A stretch of 33,907 nucleotides of DNA from Eubacteriales bacterium. Lineage in GTDB: Bacteria; Bacillota; Clostridia; Christensenellales; CAG-138. The notes under the pieces were generated by a model, which saw nothing but the letters and a program-made list of their open reading frames with translations, was not told where the DNA came from and ran no database searches. The translations under genes and the position numbers were made by a program. Below are positions 22,663 to 30,009 of the stretch, one piece after another (position 1 is the stretch's first letter; the number at the start of each line of letters is the position of its first letter). The stretch spans positions 1 to 33,907 of the forward strand of contig JAJFTI010000037.1 of the NCBI GenBank assembly GCA_021373115.1, read 5' to 3'.

Positions 22663-23691
22663 ATGGAGAAGGAAAAGCGCGTAACGCTCAAAGACGTTGC
22701 GGATCGATCCGGCTATGCGCTCCGCACGGTCAAAAAGGTGATGGCCGGAGAACCGGTTTATGAACGCACACGCAGCGCGGTGCTTCATGCGGCGCGCGAA
22801 CTGGATTACCAGAAAAACCATGTTGCCAGCGCGCTTGCCAAAGTGAAGGACCGGAAGGTTGCCGTGATCTATTCCGAAACGACAAAAGCGTATTTCCCGG
22901 AGGTGGGAAAGGGGTTTCAGCGATTTGCGGACGATTACCGTGAATATGGATTTCAGCTTGAGATGCGCAAGTGCTTTACGAAAAGTATTTCCGAGCAGGA
23001 GGAAGCGATTCGTGCGGTGATTGCGGACGGGTCGGTCAACGGACTGATTATTCAGCCGCAGAGCGCGACAAAGCTGAATTCACTTCTGGAAGAGTTTACC
23101 TGCAGCGGGCGGCCGGTTGTTACGTTCGGTGCGGACGCAATGACGGAAAAGAAACTCTGCTATGTCGGGCCAAACGCCTACAAGGCGGGTCGTATCGGCT
23201 GCCAGATCCTCGCAAATTACATTGGGAAAAAAGGAAATGTGTTCATGATCAATCAGGTACACGAACACATGCAGACGAAGGAGCGCAAGCGCGGGTTCCT
23301 CGACATGGTAAAGGAGTACTATCCGGATATTCATCCCTTTGAGCTGAACATTCCGGACAACTCGAACCTTTACTACGAAATGGTCAAGGCGTCGATTGTG
23401 GACGACGACCTGCGCGGGCTCTTCTGTACGGATGCGGACTCCTATATCGCGGGTGAAGTGCTGCGCGATCTCAAGCGGAAGGACATCGTTGTGGTCGGGT
23501 TCGACCTTTCCGAGATGGGCGAGCGGCTGATGAAGGAAGGCTACCTCAAGGTGATGATCGAGCAGCGGCCGGAACTCTTTTCCTACCATGCCGCGCGGGT
23601 GATGTTTAACTACCTGTATTATAACGAAATCCCCGAAAAGATACAGTATTCCGAACTTGCGATTATTACGAGCGAATGCCTGATGGATTGA
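22663..23691 (+). CDS. LacI/PurR-type transcriptional regulator
   Basis: About 342 residues. The N-terminal HTH begins KRVTLKDVADRSGYALRTVKKVMAGEPV and is followed by the hinge region NHVASALAKVKDR. A periplasmic-binding-protein-like effector domain covers about residues 65-342. The recognition helix ALRTVKKVM differs from the common VSxxTVSRVLN pattern. The frame is open back to 22552, but conserved sequence begins at the ATG at 22663 (GAGGGA upstream); an ATG at 22627 with AGAGG is an alternative. It sits between the two divergent promoters and the rightward genes, and its effector is presumably the imported sugar or a derivative. Confidence 0.92.
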   Translation: MEKEKRVTLKDVADRSGYALRTVKKVMAGEPVYERTRSAVLHAARELDYQKNHVASALAKVKDRKVAVIYSETTKAYFPEVGKGFQRFADDYREYGFQLEMRKCFTKSISEQEEAIRAVIADGSVNGLIIQPQSATKLNSLLEEFTCSGRPVVTFGADAMTEKKLCYVGPNAYKAGRIGCQILANYIGKKGNVFMINQVHEHMQTKERKRGFLDMVKEYYPDIHPFELNIPDNSNLYYEMVKASIVDDDLRGLFCTDADSYIAGEVLRDLKRKDIVVVGFDLSEMGERLMKEGYLKVMIEQRPELFSYHAARVMFNYLYYNEIPEKIQYSELAIITSECLMD

Positions 23692-23784
23692 TTGAACGAA
23701 TGGATTCGGCGATTCTGAAATGATACATCGGTTCTTTTCCTGAAAGAGAAAATCCAAAATGCAGATTGAAAGAGAGGAATTCAA

Positions 23785-24852
23785 ATGGCTAAGACTTACA
23801 GGATGGGTGTTATTGGTTTGGGTATGGGAATCAATATGTTACCAGTGAACACGCGTGCCGATATACCGATTGAAGTAACACACATATGCGGGGTTTCGTC
23901 ACAAAAAGATGTTATGGCCGGATTAAAACAAAAATACGCTCTTAAAAATTGCACGGACGATTATTTGCAGCTGATCGAAGATCCGCAGGTCGATATCATC
24001 GGCGTGTTTTCACCGGATCCCCTGCATTATGAGCACGCAAAAGCCGCGCTGGAAGCCGGCAAGCATGTCATCTGCACGAAACCGATGGTCGTATCGCTCG
24101 AACAGTCGAAAGAGCTTGTCCGTTTGGTGGACAAAACCGGCGTCAAGTTCATGGTTGGCCAGACGATGCGTTACGAAGCGCAGTTTGCTGCCATTCGTAA
24201 GATGTATGACGATGGAGAACTCGGCGATTTATTCCTCGGAGAAGCCCATTATGTACACGACATGCGGGATCTCTTTATCGCAACACCCTGGAGAGGCGAT
24301 ATGCCGCAGGATCTCATCTATGGCGGCCTTTCACATCCCGTCGATGCGCTGCGATGGTTTTTTGGGGACGTAGAAGAAGTGCATGCAATCGGACAGGAAA
24401 CGGAACTCCTGAAATCGCGGAGCGGCAAGCCGTATGGCGATTTCTCAAATTATCTTGTGAATCTCAAATTCAAAAACGGCGTTGTGGCGCGCGCGATGGG
24501 ACTTTATGGCATCGTTCACCCGCCAATGCCGATGATGGGTGTATCCCTCTATGGAACGAAGGGAAGCGCCGTTGCGGAATTCAGCGATTTTCTGGGCGGA
24601 AAAGTCAAAGCGGTGTTCGATAAATACGAAATTAAGAGTGCGTTCGAAAGCAACTATCCGCCAGAAACGGAAGGCGCGTTTGGACACGGGCGCACTGCGA
24701 TTCGCTATCTGGAGAACTTCGGCAGATGCCTCATCCAGGATTTCGAGCCGCAGCCGAGCGTACGGGAAGGCGCAAAGACGATCGCAACGTGTTCCGCCGC
24801 TTATGAATCCATGAAAACAGGAAAAATCGTAAAAGTGTTTAATGAATTTTAG
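23785..24852 (+). CDS. Gfo/Idh/MocA family NAD(P)-dependent sugar oxidoreductase (first copy)
   Basis: 355 residues. The N-terminal Rossmann fold starts with MGVIGLGMGINML, a glycine-rich loop. The catalytic lysine motif reads CTKPM (Lys99-Pro100) in place of the usual EKP. The substrate-side signature GGLSHPVDALRWF gives His184 and Asp187. The C-terminal alpha/beta domain completes the family layout. These enzymes oxidise hydroxyl groups of sugars, inositols or sugar acids, giving ketones or lactones. It lies 93 bp after the regulator and 18 bp before the ATPase gene, at the head of the transport operon. AGAGGAA precedes the ATG. Oxidation of the imported sugar to a lactone for the amidohydrolase is one possible role. 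Confidence 0.92.
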   Translation: MAKTYRMGVIGLGMGINMLPVNTRADIPIEVTHICGVSSQKDVMAGLKQKYALKNCTDDYLQLIEDPQVDIIGVFSPDPLHYEHAKAALEAGKHVICTKPMVVSLEQSKELVRLVDKTGVKFMVGQTMRYEAQFAAIRKMYDDGELGDLFLGEAHYVHDMRDLFIATPWRGDMPQDLIYGGLSHPVDALRWFFGDVEEVHAIGQETELLKSRSGKPYGDFSNYLVNLKFKNGVVARAMGLYGIVHPPMPMMGVSLYGTKGSAVAEFSDFLGGKVKAVFDKYEIKSAFESNYPPETEGAFGHGRTAIRYLENFGRCLIQDFEPQPSVREGAKTIATCSAAYESMKTGKIVKVFNEF

Positions 24853-24870
24853 CCCATTAGGAGCCGTTTT

Positions 24871-26355
24871 ATGAGGGAAAAGATACTGCAACTGAAAAAT
24901 ATCAGCAAGGCGTTCCCCGGTGTGCAGGCGCTTGAAGAAGTGAACTTTGACCTGGAGACAGGAGAGGTGCACTGTATTGTAGGCGGAAACGGCGCGGGAA
25001 AGTCCACGTTGATTAAAATCCTAGCCGGTGTATATTCGCCGGATGGCGGCGAGATTCTATTGGACGGCGTGCGTTACGAGCGGTTTACTCCTCACATATC
25101 TCGTGATTTGGGCATTCAAACCATCTATCAGGAGACCTTATTGGCGCCGACGCTGAGCGTTGCCGAAAACATTTTTCTTGGCGACAGCCTCATTAACAGG
25201 AATGGAGTTGTCAAGTGGAAAGAAATACGTGCCCGCGCAAAGGAGATACTCGACCTGCTGGAAGTGGATATCGACATCGATGCGAAGGTTCGCGATCTCG
25301 GCATTGCGGGCAAGCAAGCCGTTCAAATTGCCAAAGCTCTTGCAAATGAATCCAGAATCATGATCTTCGACGAGCCAACGGCCTCCTTCGGCAGAAAAGA
25401 AGTCGATAACCTGTTTAAAATTATCCGGACGCTGAAACAGCGCGGGGTGGGAATCATCTATATTTCGCACCGTATTGAGGAAGTGTTTGAAATTGCGGAC
25501 AGGATCTCGGTTTTTAAAGATGGAAAGAGCGTTGCGCATCACGATAGCAAAGAGGGGCTTGCGTTCAACACGCTGATTCACGAAATGGTCGGCCGCTCGA
25601 CAAATCAATTCTATGATCGTGAACGCGTACCGGTTGGCGGCGTTGTTCTGGAGGTGGAAAACCTCCGTGGATCCGACGTAAATGGGATATCGTTTTCACT
25701 CAAACGCGGTGAAGTTCTTGGTATTGGCGGAATGGTTGGCTCCAAGCGAACAGAACTCCTGCGGCTGATCTTTGGAGCCGATCGGCTGCTGAGCGGTACC
25801 GTGACATACAAAGGTAAAACATTCCAGCCAAAGTCGCCTCTGCAGATGATGAAAAAAGGCTTCTGTATGGTGACGGAGGACAGAGCAATCACCGGGCTGC
25901 TGATGAAACGCAGCCTAAAAGAAAACATCATGATTTGCAAGTATTCCAAATTTCCGCAGATGTTCCTCAACATGAAAGAGGAGGAGCGGATAACCCGGGC
26001 GGAAATGGAGCGTCTGAGCATTAAGGCGAAATCACCGGATCAGCTTGTTCTGAACCTGTCCGGCGGAAATCAGCAAAAAGCGATTCTCGCAAAATGGCTG
26101 CTCACAAACGGAGATATCTTCATTATGGATGAGCCGACGCGTGGAATTGATATTGCCGCCAAAGAGGATCTGTATCAACTGATTGTCGAAATTGCTAAAA
26201 ACGGCGGTTCCGTAATCCTGGTATCCTCGGATATGCCCGAGCTCGTATGCATGAGCGACCGAATTCTGATCATGAAGGACGGCAGCTTGGCGGGCGAGCT
26301 TTTGCAGGAAAATATCTCTGAAGAAAATATCATTCGGGTTATTGTTGGAGGCTGA
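24871..26355 (+). CDS. Sugar ABC transporter ATP-binding protein (RbsA/MglA type)
   Basis: 494 residues with two fused ABC domains, as in ribose and galactose importers. Domain 1 has Walker A GGNGAGKST (38-46), signature-region variant LGIAGKQAVQIAKAL and Walker B IMIFDEPTAS. Domain 2 has the degenerate nucleotide loop GMVGSKRTEL normal for this subfamily, LSGGNQQKAILAKWL, and IFIMDEPTRGID. It energises the permease encoded immediately downstream (stop and next ATG are two bases apart). Subfamily CUT2 transporters import monosaccharides, including pentoses, deoxyhexoses and autoinducer-2-like compounds. Substrate unassigned. Confidence 0.96.
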   Translation: MREKILQLKNISKAFPGVQALEEVNFDLETGEVHCIVGGNGAGKSTLIKILAGVYSPDGGEILLDGVRYERFTPHISRDLGIQTIYQETLLAPTLSVAENIFLGDSLINRNGVVKWKEIRARAKEILDLLEVDIDIDAKVRDLGIAGKQAVQIAKALANESRIMIFDEPTASFGRKEVDNLFKIIRTLKQRGVGIIYISHRIEEVFEIADRISVFKDGKSVAHHDSKEGLAFNTLIHEMVGRSTNQFYDRERVPVGGVVLEVENLRGSDVNGISFSLKRGEVLGIGGMVGSKRTELLRLIFGADRLLSGTVTYKGKTFQPKSPLQMMKKGFCMVTEDRAITGLLMKRSLKENIMICKYSKFPQMFLNMKEEERITRAEMERLSIKAKSPDQLVLNLSGGNQQKAILAKWLLTNGDIFIMDEPTRGIDIAAKEDLYQLIVEIAKNGGSVILVSSDMPELVCMSDRILIMKDGSLAGELLQENISEENIIRVIVGG

Positions 26356-26356
26356 G

Positions 26357-27307
26357 ATGAAAACAGAAAACAAACGCTTGATAAAGCTGAAATTTTCCCA
26401 GACGACACTGTTATTTGCCTTAATCATGATGCTGGTTGTTGCAATTACCTGCGTTTCGCCGTCTTTTTTGACCTGGCGCAATATACGTAATGTTTTCATG
26501 CAGAACGCGATTACCGGTATTATTGTCGCAAGTATGACAATTGTTATGATCGCAGGCGGGATTGATCTGGCGGTTGGCAATCAACTGTCGTTTTTAGGAT
26601 GCCTGCTCGCGGTACTGATCAACAAAGGCATACCGGAAGGATGGAGCGTGCTGATTGTTTTGGCCATTTCGACGCTTCTTTGCGCAATCTCCGGCCTGAT
26701 CATTGCCAATACGACGGCGCAGCCTTTTATCATTACGCTTGGGTTTATGAGCGTATACAAAGCGCTTGCTTTGATTACGGCCGGAGGGTCGGATATTCCA
26801 ATCCGGTCGTTTCAATGGCTTGGGCAAACGCAGCTGCTCGGAGTGATTATTCCCGTATGGATCTTTTTGTTCTTGTTTCTCATTGTGGCGCTCGTGCTTC
26901 AGTTCACGAAATTTGGCAGAAGTGTTTACTCGCTTGGCAGCAACGAGCAGGCGGCATATATTTCCGGCATTCCGGTAAAACGCCTTAAGGTCATTGTTTA
27001 TGCAATTAACGGCTTATTCATCGGGTTGGCTGCCGCTGCGATGCTTTCCCGGTTGGGCAGCGCGGTACCGACAATGGCGGATGGTTATGAGATGACCGTG
27101 ATCGCGGCTTGCGCAATCGGCGGTATCACACTAACGGGAGGAGAGGGCAGCGCGCTCGGCAGCTTTCTTGGATTGCTCTTCCTTGGGATTGTACGCAACG
27201 GCCTGAACATGATGAGCGTTCCAACCTTCTACCAGTATCTGGTTAACGGTACGATCATCGTCATAGCCGTTTTGCTTTCCAATTATAACAGCAGAAAAAA
27301 AGCCTAG
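26357..27307 (+). CDS. Sugar ABC transporter permease (RbsC type)
   Basis: About 316 residues with eight to ten membrane helices. Family signatures include MIAGGIDLAVGNQLSF (the GIDLSVG motif), LGFMSVYKALALI, YSLGSNEQAAYISGIPVKR (the cytoplasmic coupling region) and AACAIGGITLTGGEGSALGS. It forms the membrane channel with the RbsA-type ATPase. The ATG at 26357 is chosen because TTGGAGG lies five bases ahead; the frame is open a little further upstream (TTG at 26342) but that would overlap the ATPase gene without a ribosome site. The binding protein gene follows 55 bp later. Confidence 0.95.
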   Translation: MKTENKRLIKLKFSQTTLLFALIMMLVVAITCVSPSFLTWRNIRNVFMQNAITGIIVASMTIVMIAGGIDLAVGNQLSFLGCLLAVLINKGIPEGWSVLIVLAISTLLCAISGLIIANTTAQPFIITLGFMSVYKALALITAGGSDIPIRSFQWLGQTQLLGVIIPVWIFLFLFLIVALVLQFTKFGRSVYSLGSNEQAAYISGIPVKRLKVIVYAINGLFIGLAAAAMLSRLGSAVPTMADGYEMTVIAACAIGGITLTGGEGSALGSFLGLLFLGIVRNGLNMMSVPTFYQYLVNGTIIVIAVLLSNYNSRKKA

Positions 27308-27312
27308 GGATC

Positions 27313-27340
27313 TTGAACGGGTAATCTCCGTTGAGATAAA
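27313..27340 (+). promoter_or_regulatory. Possible secondary promoter ahead of the binding-protein gene
   Basis: TTGAAC (27313-27318), 16-bp spacer and GATAAA (27335-27340) in the only sizeable gap of the transport operon. It could give extra expression of the binding protein, which is usually needed in excess. Confidence 0.35.
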
Positions 27341-27362
27341 AAAATAACAGGAGGATGGAAGA

Positions 27363-28421
27363 ATGAAGAAAACACTATCAGTTTTATTGGCGTTCGCGAT
27401 GCTTTTCGCAATCGTCGCCTGCGCGCCAGCTGCGCAAGAAACTGCGGCAACCGCGGCGGAAGCGGCTACCGAAGCTCCCGCAGCCGCAGAAGCAACCGCC
27501 GCCGCAGAAAAAACCATCAAGATCGGGTTTGTGAATGCGGGTCCGGACGATTACTACAACGTGTCGGCAGAAATCATCAGCAAAGCCGGCGCACAGAGAG
27601 GCTGGGAGGTCACCGTTCTGAACTCAGAGTATACCCCTGAAAAGGAAATTTCCAACGTCGAAGACCTGATCGCGATGGGCGTGGATGGTATCATGATCAT
27701 CGCTGCCAATATGGAGTCCGCGCAGACCGCGACGCAAAAAGCGAACGAAGCGGGTATTCCGATCGTGTTTGTCGCGGGCGGCCCCGCGAAAGGCGAAGGT
27801 GTTCCGACGACCGTAGTTGCCGGCAACTGGGCTTTTTCCGGACAGTGGCATGCGAATAACCTCAATGAAGTCTTTCCGGATGCAAAGGTCATCCTGGCGG
27901 AAGCGGTTGCCGGACAGGATATCGGCACTCTGATTACGGACAATTTTGAATCCAATTTCAAGGGAGAGGTTGTTGGCAAACAATACTGCAACTGGAGCCG
28001 CTCCGAAACGCTGGCCTATGTTCAGGACCTCATTGCAAAGAACCAGGAAATGGATGTTATCTTCGCATACAATGAGGAACAGGCTGCCGGCGCAAAACAG
28101 GCGCTGGAGGAAAACGGGTTTAAACCGGGCGATGTTTGGATTATCAGCAACAACGGCAAACCGCTTGGCCTCGAGATGATTCAGGATGGCTGGATGCAGT
28201 ATACGGTTGAATTTGCGCCGACCACCGAAGCGTATGTAGGCGTACTGGCAATGGAAGCCGTTCTGGCGGGTAAAGAAGTAAAACCGTTCATTGAAAACCC
28301 AGCCGTTTGCATTAGTGCGGATAACATTGGCGATGCGATTACATGGGATCCCGAGCAGTTCCTGACGTCGGATTACCAGAAGATGGATATGGACGCCATT
28401 ATGGCAAGCATCCTTGCGTAG
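27363..28421 (+). CDS. Sugar ABC transporter substrate-binding lipoprotein
   Basis: 352 residues. A lipoprotein signal peptide ends in AIVAC (Cys20) and is followed by an Ala/Glu/Thr linker to about residue 48. The type I periplasmic-binding fold (Peripla_BP_4) begins at KIGFVNAGPDDYYNVSAEI. Typical elements are LIAMGVDGIMIIAANMES, EAGIPIVFVAGG and FAYNEEQAAGAKQALEENGF. It captures the sugar outside the membrane for the RbsA/RbsC-type transporter. A strong AGGAGG site precedes the ATG. It is the third transporter gene, and a stable hairpin follows it, as is usual for highly expressed binding proteins. Confidence 0.95.
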   Translation: MKKTLSVLLAFAMLFAIVACAPAAQETAATAAEAATEAPAAAEATAAAEKTIKIGFVNAGPDDYYNVSAEIISKAGAQRGWEVTVLNSEYTPEKEISNVEDLIAMGVDGIMIIAANMESAQTATQKANEAGIPIVFVAGGPAKGEGVPTTVVAGNWAFSGQWHANNLNEVFPDAKVILAEAVAGQDIGTLITDNFESNFKGEVVGKQYCNWSRSETLAYVQDLIAKNQEMDVIFAYNEEQAAGAKQALEENGFKPGDVWIISNNGKPLGLEMIQDGWMQYTVEFAPTTEAYVGVLAMEAVLAGKEVKPFIENPAVCISADNIGDAITWDPEQFLTSDYQKMDMDAIMASILA

Positions 28422-28455
28422 TATCCTGCGCAAGAGCACAAACACGGCCGATCGT

Positions 28456-28489
28456 CCGCGCGAGGGAGTGCAACGCTCCCTCCGCGCGG
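28456..28489. other. GC-rich hairpin between the binding-protein and isomerase genes
   Basis: CCGCGCGAGGGAG (28456-28468) pairs with 28476-28489 with a single bulged C and a 7-base loop. No T tract follows, so it is not a full terminator. It would protect the upstream transporter mRNA from 3' decay or partly reduce downstream isomerase expression. Confidence 0.7.
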
Positions 28490-28568
28490 GCCCGGCGAAC
28501 TCCCGCAGCGAAAAACAGCAGGGGGGCGGTGAACGGCTCTCAGCTGATACGAAAAGATGAGGTTCATT

Positions 28569-29963
28569 ATGAAAGAGGAACGGATCGGCCTTTTGCCGCT
28601 CTATTTAAAACTCTATGACGATACGGTTCCTTCCATGCGCCCGCGCGTCGAGCGTTTTTGCGAAACCATTGCGTCTTCCCTTAAACAACAGGGCCTTCTG
28701 ATTGAAACGGCGCCAATCTGCCGGATCGAGCCGGAATTTCGCGCCGCGATTGCGAACTTTGAAGCGAACGGTGTTGCGGCGATCGTAACGCTGCATCTGG
28801 CGTATTCTCCTTCACTGGAGAGCGTGGAGGCGCTGGCCGGTACGAAACTGCCTGTGATCCTTCTCGACACCACGGAGGATTTCGCGTTTGATCATACTGT
28901 GGACGCGGACGAAATTCTCTTTAACCATGGTATCCACGGCGTGCAGGACCTTTGCAACCTGCTAAGCCGCCATCATAAAGATTATGAAATTTTCGCAGGA
29001 CACTATCAGAAATCGGATGTGCTGGCACGAACCGCGCGCGCATGCCGCGGCGCAATTATGGCAAAGCGCATGCGCGCTTCCCGAGTCGGACTTGTCGGCG
29101 GACCGTTCGCGGGCATGGGGGATTTTTGTGTCCCGTTCGATGATTTGAGCCGGGAGATTGGTGTGGAAGTCGTTCCTTACGACGAGCGGGAAGGCGCGAG
29201 GCGTATTTCTGCCGTTACACAGGAAGAGCTGGACGCGGAGTGGAAGGCCGATCAGACATTGTTTATGGTGGAACCCTGCGTAACCCGCGCGATCTACGAC
29301 CGCACCGCGCGCGTCAGTATTGCACTGCGCAAGTGGCGGGAAGAACAGAGACTCAGCGCGCTAACCGTCAACTTTTTAGCGACCAAGGACAGCAATCCTG
29401 CCCTTCCGGTCATGCCGTTTACGGAGTGCTCCAGGAGCATGATGGATGGCGTCGGTTATGCGGGCGAAGGGGACGTGCTCACCGCCGCGTTGGTCGGGGC
29501 GTTACTTTCCGCGTTTCCGGACACGACGTTTTCTGAAATGTTCTGCCCGGACTGGAAGGGCAACAGCATTTTCTTAAGCCATATGGGCGAGTTCAATTAC
29601 CGCGTCTGCGCGGGAAAACCACGGTTGACGGAGAAGGATTTTCCGTTTACGAACGCGGAAAATCCAACCGTCGCCTACGGTACGTTCCGAAAGGGAAAAG
29701 CGGCGTATGTGAACCTTGCGCCTGGCGGTAACGGGAAATACACTTTGATCTGCACGCAGGGCGAGGTTTTGCCCGTCCGTGGGAAGAATCAGATGCGGCA
29801 GAGCGTGAACGGCTGGTTCCGTCCGGACGGAACGGTTGCGAACTATTTAGAGCGCTTTTCGCGCCTTGGCGGCACGCACCACTCCGCGCTGGTTTACGGG
29901 GAATGCATCGACGAACTCGCCATGTTTGCGCGCTGTATGGGATTTACCTTCGCGGCGCTGTAA
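28569..29963 (+). CDS. AraA/FucI-superfamily sugar isomerase
   Basis: 464 residues. The family is recognised from the C-terminal half. GEGDVLTAALVGALL (with Glu300), TFSEMF (Glu323), FLSHMGEFN (His338) and GGTHHSAL (His437/438) match the four metal ligands of L-arabinose isomerase in order and with similar spacing. The last gap is about 100 residues, as in AraA. These enzymes interconvert aldoses and ketoses using Mn2+ or another divalent metal. The N-terminal half is divergent, so the sugar may not be arabinose or fucose. The start at 28569 has GAGG six bases upstream; the ATG at 28557 has none. It ends the transport operon and probably produces the ketose used by the FGGY kinase. Confidence 0.85.
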   Translation: MKEERIGLLPLYLKLYDDTVPSMRPRVERFCETIASSLKQQGLLIETAPICRIEPEFRAAIANFEANGVAAIVTLHLAYSPSLESVEALAGTKLPVILLDTTEDFAFDHTVDADEILFNHGIHGVQDLCNLLSRHHKDYEIFAGHYQKSDVLARTARACRGAIMAKRMRASRVGLVGGPFAGMGDFCVPFDDLSREIGVEVVPYDEREGARRISAVTQEELDAEWKADQTLFMVEPCVTRAIYDRTARVSIALRKWREEQRLSALTVNFLATKDSNPALPVMPFTECSRSMMDGVGYAGEGDVLTAALVGALLSAFPDTTFSEMFCPDWKGNSIFLSHMGEFNYRVCAGKPRLTEKDFPFTNAENPTVAYGTFRKGKAAYVNLAPGGNGKYTLICTQGEVLPVRGKNQMRQSVNGWFRPDGTVANYLERFSRLGGTHHSALVYGECIDELAMFARCMGFTFAAL

Positions 29964-29980
29964 CATTGCTGCAGGTTTGA

Positions 29981-30009
29981 AACGGGGACGTACCGCGCAT
30001 GTCCCCGTT
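29981..30009. terminator. Shared hairpin between convergent isomerase and GGDEF genes
   Basis: A perfect 9-bp stem, AACGGGGAC (29981-29989) with GTCCCCGTT (30001-30009) and an 11-base loop. It fills the gap between the two stop codons (29963 and 30010). No T tract is present on either strand, so it is a weak or factor-assisted terminator. Confidence 0.6.
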
